From contig CANKBS010000014.1 of assembly GCA_947480015.1 (NCBI GenBank), positions 1-64,000 of the forward strand: 64,000 nucleotides of DNA. The letters are read 5' to 3'. The stretch comes from Sphingobacteriaceae bacterium. GTDB lineage: Bacteria; Bacteroidota; Bacteroidia; B-17B0; Aurantibacillaceae. Shown here piece by piece: positions 37,113 through 45,442 of this stretch (the stretch's first letter is position 1; the number at the start of each line of letters is the position of its first letter). The translations under genes and the position numbers were made by a program. A model generated the notes under the pieces. The model saw only the letters and a program-made list of their open reading frames with translations, was not told where the DNA came from and did no database searches.

Positions 37113-38753
37113 TTACTTTACAGAAAACAATTTTTCTCCGTTAATAAAGGTGGCCAATACTTTTGTGTTTAGAATTTCTTTTTCCTTGCAATTCATCAGG
37201 TCATTGTCAAGAATAATAAAATCGGCATATTTACCTTTTTCCAAACTACCCTGTTCCTTCTCCTGAAAGGAAGCACGAGCCGCCCAAAGCGTCATGCCAA
37301 GTAAGGTTTCTTCTCGGCTTAAGGCATTCTCTTTTTGAAAACCACCTTCAGGAAAACCCTTAGCGTCTTGTCTTACCACCGCCGCATAAAACGTTTTTAA
37401 GGGCGAAAGATCTTCCACCGGAAAATCGGTTCCCAGTGCAAGGGTACCGGCAATAGTCAATAATTTTTTATAGGCATAAGCATTTTTAATGCGCTCTTTT
37501 CCTAATCGGTCACTTGCCCAATACATATCGCTGGTAGCATGCGTAGGCTGTACCGATGGAATGATGTCAAATTTTTTAAATAGTTCAAAATCGGTTTCGT
37601 TCACTACCTGAGCATGTTCAATTCGCCAGCGTTTGTCGTTTTTTCCTTTTAAAACCGAACCGTATAAATTTAAAATATAACGGTTGGCACTATCACCAAT
37701 GGCATGCGAACAAAACTGAAAAGGACTATTGATTAAGGCCTCTGCAATGTTTTTTAATCTTCTTTTATCGGTCAATAAAAAACCTTTCCAATCTTTTTTA
37801 TCCGAATACGCTTCCAGCAAACAGGCGCCCCTGCTGCCAAGCGCCCCATCGGTATAAATTTTAAATCCTCCTACAGTTAAACGATCGGTTTTGTAAATGC
37901 CTTTCTTTAACCATCTTTCGTAATAAGTCGAATCATCACTCAGCAAAGCAAAAATTTTCATTTTTAAGGCTCCGGCTTTTTGAGAAGCATCTAGCAAATC
38001 AACAGTATGCTCACTAATACCACAATCGTGCACCTGGGTTAATCCCAGTTTAAAACAATTTTCCTGAGCTCTTAAATAATAGGCCTTGGCCAGACTATCA
38101 GAAATGGCGGGAATCTTCATGTCAACCAAATCCATGGCGTTATCGATGAGGAGTCCGGTTAATTTTCCGTTCTTCACCTCCAGACTTCCTCCTGATATTT
38201 TAGTATGGATGCTAATCCCTGCCAGATCGAGGGCTTTTTGATTCACAAGTGCGGCATGACCATCAACCCGTTTTAAAAATACAGGTCGGTCGGGAAACAG
38301 GGCATCTAATTTTGTTCGATCGGGAAACTCTTTTACAATCCAGTCGTTCTGATCCCAACCGCGTCCATAAATCCAGAGCATGGGCGCATTTTTTGAATAG
38401 GTATTTATTTTTTCAAGCACGTCATCAAAAGAAGTGGTGCCGGTTAAATGACATTTCCACATATCGGTGGCATAACCCGTAAAATGGCAATGCGCATCAA
38501 TAAAGCCCGGGTAAATAAATTTACCTTTTACATCGATAATGGAATCGGAACTGTATTTTTTAAAAATTTCGGCATTCGAATTTAATTCCACAATTTTACC
38601 TGCCTTTATTACCATGGCTTCGTACTTTGTAAATGCAGAATCAACTGAATAGATGTTGGCATGATGCAAAATAAGATCAACCTGTTCTTTTTTAGATGAA
38701 CAAGCACCGAGGATAAGAAGGGCAAAACTTAAAACAAAACAGTTTTTTAGCAT
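37113..38753 (-). CDS. Amidohydrolase family 3 lipoprotein (YtcJ-like)
   Basis: 546 residues. Lipoprotein signal with lipobox LGAC (residues 16-19), so it is lipid-anchored. Amidohydrolase (YtcJ/LAF3-like) features: YPGFIDAHCHFTGY (metal histidines), YTDGALGSRGACLLEAYSD, RWRIEHAQVV and GTDFPVEDLSPL. The substrate is unknown. It is divergent from the SnoaL-like gene (gap 24 bases) and follows the intergenic repeat. Confidence 0.92.
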   Translation of the reverse strand: MLKNCFVLSFALLILGACSSKKEQVDLILHHANIYSVDSAFTKYEAMVIKAGKIVELNSNAEIFKKYSSDSIIDVKGKFIYPGFIDAHCHFTGYATDMWKCHLTGTTSFDDVLEKINTYSKNAPMLWIYGRGWDQNDWIVKEFPDRTKLDALFPDRPVFLKRVDGHAALVNQKALDLAGISIHTKISGGSLEVKNGKLTGLLIDNAMDLVDMKIPAISDSLAKAYYLRAQENCFKLGLTQVHDCGISEHTVDLLDASQKAGALKMKIFALLSDDSTYYERWLKKGIYKTDRLTVGGFKIYTDGALGSRGACLLEAYSDKKDWKGFLLTDKRRLKNIAEALINSPFQFCSHAIGDSANRYILNLYGSVLKGKNDKRWRIEHAQVVNETDFELFKKFDIIPSVQPTHATSDMYWASDRLGKERIKNAYAYKKLLTIAGTLALGTDFPVEDLSPLKTFYAAVVRQDAKGFPEGGFQKENALSREETLLGMTLWAARASFQEKEQGSLEKGKYADFIILDNDLMNCKEKEILNTKVLATFINGEKLFSVK

Positions 38754-38766
38754 AAATTAATTTTAT

Positions 38767-38774
38767 CAAAGATA
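38767..38774 (-). promoter_or_regulatory. -7 box for the amidohydrolase gene
   Basis: TATCTTTG on the minus strand (TAnnTTTG), 13 bases before the ATG at 38753. Confidence 0.5.
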
Positions 38775-38777
38775 AAG

Positions 38778-39140
38778 ATGATTTCAGAACAAAATAAACA
38801 AATTGCCCTGAGCTGGCTTGAGGCCTTTAATGCACATAACCTCGAAAAACTATTAGCCTTATACGACGCGGAGGCCGAACATTTTAGTCCGAAGTTGAAA
38901 ATCCGTCAACCCGAAACGCAGGGTTTAATTAAGGGCAAAGCTGCACTCAGAGACTGGTGGCAGGATAGTTTTGACCGTTTGACGACTTTACACTATGAAG
39001 TAAAAAAATTAACGGCCGATGAGGAACAGGTGTTTATGGAATATATTAGACATGTGAACGGAGAGGAGGATCTGCGGGTAGGGGAGGTGTTGGCGATCAA
39101 AAAGGGAAAGATCATCTTTTCGCGGGTTTATCATGGTTAA
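38778..39140 (+). CDS. SnoaL/NTF2-like protein
   Basis: 120 residues with the cone-like NTF2 fold: a first helix ALSWLEAFNAHNLEKLLALYDAEAEHFS (shown in part; W-L-E-A-F-N-A-H-N is the common start), GLIKGKAALRDWW, and strands ending GKIIFSRVYHG. Members act as small enzymes or ligand-binding proteins. No catalytic residue set is firm. Its promoter region is shared with the divergent amidohydrolase. Confidence 0.8.
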   Translation: MISEQNKQIALSWLEAFNAHNLEKLLALYDAEAEHFSPKLKIRQPETQGLIKGKAALRDWWQDSFDRLTTLHYEVKKLTADEEQVFMEYIRHVNGEEDLRVGEVLAIKKGKIIFSRVYHG

Positions 39141-39192
39141 AATTATTTTCTACTGCTTATAATTCATTAAATTCACACACAAAAAAAAGAAC

Positions 39193-41364
39193 ATGAAGCG
39201 ACTAAGTTTTATAATATTACTAGTACCGGTATTTATTTTTGCGCAACAAAAAATTACTTTGGAAGATATTTGGCAGAAGTATGCCTTTTATCCGAAATCA
39301 GCGCAAGGTTTTAATGTGTTGAAAGATGGTATAAGTTATGTGGATATTGAAGCAGGCCCTGATGGCGCCGAGACTTTATACAAATACGAATTAAAAACAC
39401 AAAAACGTGGCGACATTTTAGTGAGTGGCAGTGACGTCAAATATGAGAATCGTTTTCTTGATTTGAAATCGTACCAGTTCAGTCCCAATGAAGATAAATT
39501 GTTAATCTCAGAAAACAAAGAGAATGTATACCGTCGTTCGCCAAAGGCCAATTACTATGTATATAACATTGCCGATAAAAAAGTAATGCAGTTAAGCGAT
39601 AAGGGCAAACAAATGTTCCCTAAGTTTTCACCCGATGGAAAAAAGATTGCCTACGTACGTGATAATAATTTATACATCAAATATCTTGAAAGTGGTGCTG
39701 AGGTAACAGTGACCACAGATGGGGAGCAAAATAAAATTAAAAATGGCTGGGCCGATTGGGTATATGAAGAAGAATTTTCGAAAGCCGATTATTTTGACTG
39801 GAGCGCCAATTCGAAGTTTTTGGCTTATGTGCGTTTTGATGAAAGCAGGGTAAAGGAGTATACCATGGATTATTACAAGGGTGATCTGTATCCCGAAAAA
39901 TACACCTTTAAATATCCTAAAGCGGGTGAAGATAATTCCATTGTGTCGGTACTTGTGTTTGATGAAGATGCGCAAAGCAGCAATACCGTTGATATTGGCA
40001 ACAATCCCGATATTTACATTCCGCGCATTGAATTCACCAAGGAAGCTAAAACTTTATGTGTGCAACGTTTAAATCGTTTACAAAACAAACTGGAATTTTT
40101 ATTTGCTGATGCACAAAGCGGCAAAAGCCGAGTGGTGTATACCGACGAAAGTAAAACGTACGTGGATATTACTGACGATTTAAAATTTGTTGGCAACAAA
40201 GGGTTTATAGTGTCGAGCGAACGGGATGAATACAATCATTTATATTATTATGATCTTAACGGTAAACTCATCAATCAAATAACCAAAGGGAATTGGGATG
40301 TAATGGATTTTAAAGGTTTTGATGAGGCTGCCAATACTTTGTATTATGTGTCAACCGAAAACGGACCGCTTTACCGCGATGTATACAGTGTAAAATTAGA
40401 CGGCAAGAATAAAAAGCGTTTATCACCAAAAATCGGATCGAACAATTTCGAATTCACCAATGGATATAAATATTATGTTTCAACATACAGCAATGCCGGA
40501 ACCCCGCCTGTGTATGAATTGTACAGCATTAACGGTAAACTTATAAAAGTACTTGAATCAAATACAGAGCTCATTAATAAAATGAAAACCTATGATCTGT
40601 CAACCAAAAAGTTTTTTAAATTCAAGCAGGATGATGGCATCGAATTAAACGCTTGGATGATGAAACCAAACCATTTTGATTCCACTAAAAAATATCCGGT
40701 ATACATGTATGCTTATGGTGGTCCGGGTAGTAACGAAGTGAACGATGGCTGGGATGGTTTTGATTTTTTCTGGCATAATTTATTAAATCAGGAAGGGTAT
40801 ATTGTGGTATGTGTGGATAACCGCGGTACCATGGGTCGCGGAAGGGTATTTAAACACAGCACCTATTTACAATTAGGGAAATTAGAAACACAGGATCAAA
40901 TCTCCTTTGCTAATTATTTAGGCAGACTTACATACGTGGATAAAACCCGTATGGGATTTCAGGGTTGGAGTTTTGGAGGTTACATGGCTTCCTTAATGAT
41001 TTCAAAGGGTGCTGAGGTGATTAAAACTGCTATTTCGGTGGCACCGGTTACTAACTGGAAATATTACGATAACATTTACACCGAACGTTTTTTACGCAAG
41101 CCGGCCGACAATAAAAGTGGTTATGAAGATAATTCGCCGACTAATTTTGTGAAGAACATCAAAGGGAAGTATCTACTTATTCACGGTGATGCCGATGACA
41201 ATGTGCATGTTCAGAATAGTATGGAATTAGCCGCTGCGATGGTAAAAAACAACATCCCCTTCGATTTTATGGTTTACCCGAACAAAAACCATGGAATTAG
41301 CGGCGGATTAACCCGTTTGCATATCTACACTAAAATGCTGAAGTTCGTAAAAGAAAACCTATAA
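39193..41364 (+). CDS. S9-family dipeptidyl peptidase (DPP4-like)
   Basis: 723 residues with signal peptide (SFIILLVPVFIFAQ). The N-terminal beta-propeller (DPPIV_N, about 90-440) includes FSPDGKKIAYVRDNNLY and WVYEEEFSKADYFDWS, with the Glu-Glu motif that fixes the substrate N-terminus. The C-terminal alpha/beta hydrolase has the catalytic Ser in QGWSFGGYMASLM, Asp in HGDADDNVH and His in NKNHGISGG. Removes X-Pro or X-Ala dipeptides from peptides in the periplasm. Six bases before the sirtuin gene. Confidence 0.95.
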   Translation: MKRLSFIILLVPVFIFAQQKITLEDIWQKYAFYPKSAQGFNVLKDGISYVDIEAGPDGAETLYKYELKTQKRGDILVSGSDVKYENRFLDLKSYQFSPNEDKLLISENKENVYRRSPKANYYVYNIADKKVMQLSDKGKQMFPKFSPDGKKIAYVRDNNLYIKYLESGAEVTVTTDGEQNKIKNGWADWVYEEEFSKADYFDWSANSKFLAYVRFDESRVKEYTMDYYKGDLYPEKYTFKYPKAGEDNSIVSVLVFDEDAQSSNTVDIGNNPDIYIPRIEFTKEAKTLCVQRLNRLQNKLEFLFADAQSGKSRVVYTDESKTYVDITDDLKFVGNKGFIVSSERDEYNHLYYYDLNGKLINQITKGNWDVMDFKGFDEAANTLYYVSTENGPLYRDVYSVKLDGKNKKRLSPKIGSNNFEFTNGYKYYVSTYSNAGTPPVYELYSINGKLIKVLESNTELINKMKTYDLSTKKFFKFKQDDGIELNAWMMKPNHFDSTKKYPVYMYAYGGPGSNEVNDGWDGFDFFWHNLLNQEGYIVVCVDNRGTMGRGRVFKHSTYLQLGKLETQDQISFANYLGRLTYVDKTRMGFQGWSFGGYMASLMISKGAEVIKTAISVAPVTNWKYYDNIYTERFLRKPADNKSGYEDNSPTNFVKNIKGKYLLIHGDADDNVHVQNSMELAAAMVKNNIPFDFMVYPNKNHGISGGLTRLHIYTKMLKFVKENL

Positions 41365-41369
41365 GTTAA

Positions 41370-42068
41370 ATGCCACACAGAAAAAAATTAGTCGTTTTTA
41401 CAGGGGCTGGAATGAGCGCAGAAAGTGGCATTAAAACCTTTCGCGATGCCGGTGGTTTGTGGGAACAATACCGAATTGAGGATGTGGCAACCTTCGAAGC
41501 CTGGTCAACTAATCAGGCTATGGTGTTGGATTTTTACAATCAGCGCCGTAAACAGGTTATGGAGGCGAGTCCGAATGCGGCGCATTTAATGATCGCTGAA
41601 TTACAAAAAAAGTTCGACGTGCAGGTGATCACACAAAATGTGGATGATTTGCATGAAAGGGCCGGTTCTAAAAAAGTATTGCACTTGCATGGCGAAATTA
41701 TGAAGTCACGCAGCACGGTAGATGATAAATTAATTTACAGTCTTAAAGGATGGGAATTAAATGCCGGTGATGTTTGTGAAAGGGGCTCGCAGTTAAGACC
41801 GCATATTGTTTGGTTTGGTGAACTGGTGCCTGAAATGGATAAGGCGATTGCACTGGCACAACATGCCGATTTTTTTGTGGTGATAGGTACTTCGCTCAAT
41901 GTTTATCCGGCTGCAGGGGTTATTAATTTTGTACCGGCCTTCACTCCAACCTGGTTATTAGATCCCGGTGATTTTAATCTGGATTATATTAGGGAATTAA
42001 AACACATCAAAAAAACCGCGGTAAGCGGCGCCGAAGATCTTCGCAAACAACTCCTCAAACATAGTTAG
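41370..42068 (+). CDS. NAD-dependent protein deacylase (sirtuin) without the zinc tetrad
   Basis: 232-residue class III-like sirtuin. The NAD site has FTGAGMSAESGIKTFRD and QNVDDLHERAGS; the catalytic His is in HLHGE; and the Y-x-x-R acyl pocket (FYNQRRKQ) suggests desuccinylase or similar activity. Between KSRS and LRPHIVWFGE the usual four zinc cysteines are missing; a single Cys (DVCERG) remains. Other Bacteroidota sirtuins share this. Follows the S9 peptidase gene by six bases. Confidence 0.92.
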   Translation: MPHRKKLVVFTGAGMSAESGIKTFRDAGGLWEQYRIEDVATFEAWSTNQAMVLDFYNQRRKQVMEASPNAAHLMIAELQKKFDVQVITQNVDDLHERAGSKKVLHLHGEIMKSRSTVDDKLIYSLKGWELNAGDVCERGSQLRPHIVWFGELVPEMDKAIALAQHADFFVVIGTSLNVYPAAGVINFVPAFTPTWLLDPGDFNLDYIRELKHIKKTAVSGAEDLRKQLLKHS

Positions 42069-42112
42069 GTTTTTACTTCTCGAATCTGGTTCTTGCATCT
42101 TGTCTCTTGCTC

Positions 42113-42178
42113 CTCAACCTCAACTTCAACCTTAACCTCAACCTTAACCTTAACCTCAACCTTAACCTCAACCTTAAC
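42113..42178. repeat. Eleven CTYAAC hexamer units
   Basis: Tandem hexamers CTCAAC and CTTAAC (one TTCAAC), 66 bases. On the other strand G(T/C)TRAG-like. No coding, no spacer structure, so not CRISPR. A second low-complexity block of TAATCTTTAAT-type units follows at 42182-42212 and a similar motif recurs at 57330-57354. Confidence 0.85.
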
Positions 42179-42216
42179 CGCGATCTTTAATTTTTAATCT
42201 CTAATCTTTAATCCAG

Positions 42217-42363
42217 CTACTTGTGTCCCGGACACTTTTTACAGCGATCGCCTTTCTTAAAATTTTTACAACAATCTTTTTTCTTTTTATTCAGTTCGGT
42301 GAGTAAACCTAGCGGATTATTATTCTGGAAAAAAAGAAGTGTTTTTAATTTCTCTGCATTCAT
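42217..42363 (-). CDS. Small Lys/Cys-rich protein (48 aa)
   Basis: Reads MNAEKLKTLLFFQNNN at the start and DCCKNFKKGDRCKKCPGHK at the end. The C-x-C..C-x-x-C arrangement in a basic context suits a small metal- or nucleic-acid-binding protein; similar K-C-C-K-x-Y/F-K-K-G-x-x-C-K-x-C-P proteins are common in Bacteroidota but uncharacterised. The longer frame reaches 42486 but only from the ATG at 42363 is it family-like. A -7 box precedes it. Function unknown. Confidence 0.65.
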   Translation of the reverse strand: MNAEKLKTLLFFQNNNPLGLLTELNKKKKDCCKNFKKGDRCKKCPGHK

Positions 42364-42367
42364 GCTA

Positions 42368-42375
42368 CAAAAGTA
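42368..42375 (-). promoter_or_regulatory. -7 box for the small Lys/Cys-rich protein
   Basis: TACTTTTG on the minus strand (TAnnTTTG), four bases before the ATG at 42363; supports that start and a nearly leaderless mRNA. Confidence 0.45.
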
Positions 42376-42580
42376 GGAAGCTTTCTTAAAACATAGTTGA
42401 CACTTATCACTACTTTGGAACCATGATTTGCTTACAGAAGCGGGAATTTGGCCTGAAACTATTGTTACCATTATGTTTTGGAGCATTTATGAGATTCATC
42501 AGTTTAAACTCAAAACGTGCTGATATTTATCTATTTTGAATTTATTAAGCCAGAACAATTTAAAACTCATCTTATTTAGA

Positions 42581-42588
42581 TAAATTTG
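42581..42588 (+). promoter_or_regulatory. -7 box for DAHP synthase-chorismate mutase
   Basis: TAAATTTG (TAnnTTTG). It overlaps the GTG at 42588, which therefore cannot be the start, and lies 14 bases before the ATG at 42603. Confidence 0.6.
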
Positions 42589-42602
42589 TGCCCTTACAAA
42601 CC

Positions 42603-43691
42603 ATGGAAAAACGGATGCACTTCGAACCTTTATCAAACTGGCTGCCTGCAGTAGCAGAACCTTTATTAATTGCCGGTCCCTGCGGTGCCGAAAGTCTCGA
42701 CCAGTTAAGAACCACTGCCCAAGGTTTAAAGGATTTGAACAAAGTGTCTTTATTCAGGGCGGGTGTGTGGAAACCACGTACCCGTCCCAATGCCTTTGAG
42801 GGCCGCGGTGAAGAAGCACTAAAGTGGTTACAGGAAATTCAAAAAGAATTTGGTTTTAAAATTACTTTGGAAGTGGCCAATGCTCAGCATACCGAACTGG
42901 CTTTAAAATACGGCATGGATGTATTGTGGATAGGCGCTCGCACGACTGCTAATCCATTCAGTGTTCAGGAAATTGCCGATGTGCTCAAGGGTGTTGATAT
43001 TCCGGTGATGGTAAAAAATCCCATTCATGCCGATTTACAATTATGGGTTGGAGGTATTGAACGCATTTATAATGCCGGCATTACCAAGATAGCCGCTATT
43101 CACAGGGGTTTTCATTTTTACGGAAAAACAAAATACCGCAATAAACCCTTGTGGCAATTACCCATCGAATTACGTACACTCTTTCCTGATTTGCCTATTA
43201 TTTGCGACCCCAGCCACATCAGCGGTAACCGTGAATTAATTCCTTCGGTGGCTCAAAAGGCACTCGATCTGGGCATGAACGGCCTAATGATCGAATCGCA
43301 TAGTAATCCTGCTGTGGCACTCAGTGACGCTGAGCAACAACTTACCCCTCAACAGTTAAACGAATTGATCGCTAAGTTGGTGATCAGAACACAAAGTTCG
43401 GTTGACATGTTGAGCAGTAATAAACTGGATGAATTAAGAAAGATCATTGATGAAATAGACGATGAACTTATTAATGTTCTGAAAAAACGCCAACAGATTA
43501 TTGAAGAAATTGGTGTTTATAAAAAAGACCATAACATCACCATCTTTCAACTCGACCGCTGGCAGGAAATTCTGCGTACACGTGGTCAATGGGCTGATAA
43601 AATCGGACTCTCCCGTCAGCATATTGAAAAAATCTGTCAGCTTTTACACGAAGAAAGTATTCGCGTTCAAAATGATTTGATGAATAATTAA
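42603..43691 (+). CDS. Bifunctional DAHP synthase / chorismate mutase
   Basis: 362-residue fusion. Residues about 1-255 are a KDO8PS/DAHPS-type (class I beta) DAHP synthase: LLIAGPCGAES, FRAGVWKPRTRPNAFEG, IHRGFHFYGK and PIICDPSHISGNR. Residues about 270-362 are a type II (AroQ) chorismate mutase (KLDELRKIIDEIDDELINVL, then KKRQQIIEEIGVYKK). It links the first step of aromatic amino-acid synthesis to chorismate use. The fusion is a Bacteroidota trait. I chose the ATG at 42603 (MEKRMHFEPL) because the promoter box overlaps the upstream GTG at 42588. Confidence 0.93.
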   Translation: MEKRMHFEPLSNWLPAVAEPLLIAGPCGAESLDQLRTTAQGLKDLNKVSLFRAGVWKPRTRPNAFEGRGEEALKWLQEIQKEFGFKITLEVANAQHTELALKYGMDVLWIGARTTANPFSVQEIADVLKGVDIPVMVKNPIHADLQLWVGGIERIYNAGITKIAAIHRGFHFYGKTKYRNKPLWQLPIELRTLFPDLPIICDPSHISGNRELIPSVAQKALDLGMNGLMIESHSNPAVALSDAEQQLTPQQLNELIAKLVIRTQSSVDMLSSNKLDELRKIIDEIDDELINVLKKRQQIIEEIGVYKKDHNITIFQLDRWQEILRTRGQWADKIGLSRQHIEKICQLLHEESIRVQNDLMNN

Positions 43692-43866
43692 GAAATCTTA
43701 ATCTGTTATAATGAGTTTTATCGCAGGAGAATTTTCTTTTTTTAACTTTAAAATAAGAGATGCCAGTCGGAATTGAATTGCCAACAAAGTCTTTCCTAAT
43801 CCCTGCCTCAGCCAAAACCGGGTTTCAGTAAGTACTTAATCGTTTTTTAAGTAATGTTCGATTATT

Positions 43867-44394
43867 TTAAACCTTATCCCGGAGTAATTCCCACAATACA
43901 ATACCAACCGTAACCGAAATATTAAACGAATGTTTGGTGCCCAGCTGAGGCACTTCAATAACCCCCTCGCAAGTAGTCATCACTTCCTGATCTACGCCAT
44001 ACACTTCATTTCCAAAAACCAGAGCAATTTTTTCATCGGCATAGCTAAACTTATTTAATGCAATGCTGTTGGTCGATTGTTCAACAGCATAGCAGCGGTA
44101 TTTTTTTTCTTTTAATTGTTTAATGGCATCTAAAGTTGTTTCGCAATGTGACCAATTTACCGAAGCTGTGGCACCCAAGGCGGTTTTTTCAATTTCCTTG
44201 TTTGGCGGGCTTCCGGTTAGTCCGCATAAAATAATTTCTTCGATTAAAAATGCATCGGCAGTTCGAAAGGCCGAACCCACATTATTTAAACTTCGTACAT
44301 TGTCTAAAACCAGCACAATAGGCCGTTTTTGGGCACTCTTAAAGGCATCCACACTTAAACGGTTTAGCTCTTCATTTTTTAATTTCTGACTCAT
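43867..44394 (-). CDS. TrmH/SpoU-family RNA methyltransferase
   Basis: 175 residues of the SPOUT fold. Motif 1 is VLVLDNVRSLNNVGSAFRTAD, motif 2 KIALVFGNEVYGV, and motif 3 VPQLGTKHSFNISVTVGIVLWE, which form the knotted S-adenosylmethionine site. It 2'-O-methylates a tRNA or rRNA nucleotide; which one is not readable. Divergent from mlaD across 63 bases. Confidence 0.92.
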   Translation of the reverse strand: MSQKLKNEELNRLSVDAFKSAQKRPIVLVLDNVRSLNNVGSAFRTADAFLIEEIILCGLTGSPPNKEIEKTALGATASVNWSHCETTLDAIKQLKEKKYRCYAVEQSTNSIALNKFSYADEKIALVFGNEVYGVDQEVMTTCEGVIEVPQLGTKHSFNISVTVGIVLWELLRDKV

Positions 44395-44457
44395 AATTCA
44401 ACCGGCTAACTGAATAAAAAATACGTATATTTAGGACTTAAAACCTAACCTTTTTTT

Positions 44458-45420
44458 GTGAAGTTAAGTAAAGAATTCAAAATAGGCATTGTGGTTGTTT
44501 GCACCATCTCTGCTTTTATATGGGGCATTAGTTTTTTAAAGGGCACAAACCTGTTTACAAGCAAATATTATCTCTATGCGGTTTATCCTAAAATTGATAA
44601 TTTAATCCCTTCTAGTCCATTGCAGATTAATGGCTACAAGATTGGCCAGATCAAAACCATTTCCCTCATACAAAACGATGGGAAGAACGTGGTGTTGGTA
44701 AAGTTTTTATTGCTTGAAGATATTCAGATCCCGAAAAACTCCATTGCCAGAGCCGTTAGTTCTGATTTGCTCGGATCAAAAGCCGTGGAAGTGATTTTCA
44801 GCAAAGAATCAGAATTTGTTGTAAATGGTGACACCTTAATTGCTGAAACGGAGCAAGGTTTAAAAGAATCCTTCAATAAACAATTAGCACCACTGCAAGC
44901 CAAAGCCGAAAATTTATTAGGAAGTATTGATAGTGTGATGACGGTTGCCAAATTAATGCTCAATGCTAAAACCCGCGAAAATATTGATCAATCTTTCGAA
45001 AGTGTGCGTAAGGCTATTTTAAGTCTCGAACAAACCGCCTACAAACTCGATGATTTAATGGCCAGCGAAAAACCTAAAATGTCGAACATCTTAACGAATT
45101 TGAGCGATATCACAAGCAATTTAAATAAAAGTGAAAACAAGATCAATAACATTTTAAATAATTTCTCCAATTTATCCGACACCCTGGTGAAAACACAACT
45201 GAAGAGCGCAGTGAACAACGCCGATAACACCTTAAAAGAATTAAATGGTTTACTAGCTAAAATTAATCAGGGACAGGGAACGCTCGGTAAACTGGCCAAG
45301 AATGATTCCCTTTATAACAACTTAAACAAATCGTCTGAAGATTTGGATAAACTTTTAAAAGATCTGAAAGAAAATCCAAAGCGCTATGTGCACTTTTCAA
45401 TTTTTGGCCGAAAAAAATAA
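44458..45420 (+). CDS. MlaD-family lipid transport protein
   Basis: 320 residues, GTG start. A single N-terminal membrane helix (GIVVVCTISAFIWGISFL) is followed by the MCE/MlaD domain (about 40-120: YAVYPKIDNLIPSSPLQINGYKIGQI) and a long helical C-terminus (about 130-300), rich in Asn/Leu heptads, as in MCE proteins that form lipid tunnels or bridges. It would pair with an ABC transporter not seen here. First of a plus-strand run with two Fe-S proteins. Confidence 0.9.
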   Translation: MKLSKEFKIGIVVVCTISAFIWGISFLKGTNLFTSKYYLYAVYPKIDNLIPSSPLQINGYKIGQIKTISLIQNDGKNVVLVKFLLLEDIQIPKNSIARAVSSDLLGSKAVEVIFSKESEFVVNGDTLIAETEQGLKESFNKQLAPLQAKAENLLGSIDSVMTVAKLMLNAKTRENIDQSFESVRKAILSLEQTAYKLDDLMASEKPKMSNILTNLSDITSNLNKSENKINNILNNFSNLSDTLVKTQLKSAVNNADNTLKELNGLLAKINQGQGTLGKLAKNDSLYNNLNKSSEDLDKLLKDLKENPKRYVHFSIFGRKK

Positions 45421-45442
45421 TAATACTTAAAGACAAAATCTT

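Noticed and set aside
42113-42178. Regular short repeats resembling a CRISPR array
   Set aside because: The units are contiguous hexamers without spacers, and no cas gene is nearby.
43692-43866. Possible short gene or fragment after DAHP synthase (MPVGIELPTKSFLIPASAKTG frame at about 43760, partial)
   Set aside because: Only about 23 codons, no promoter box and no recognised family; nothing further supports it.
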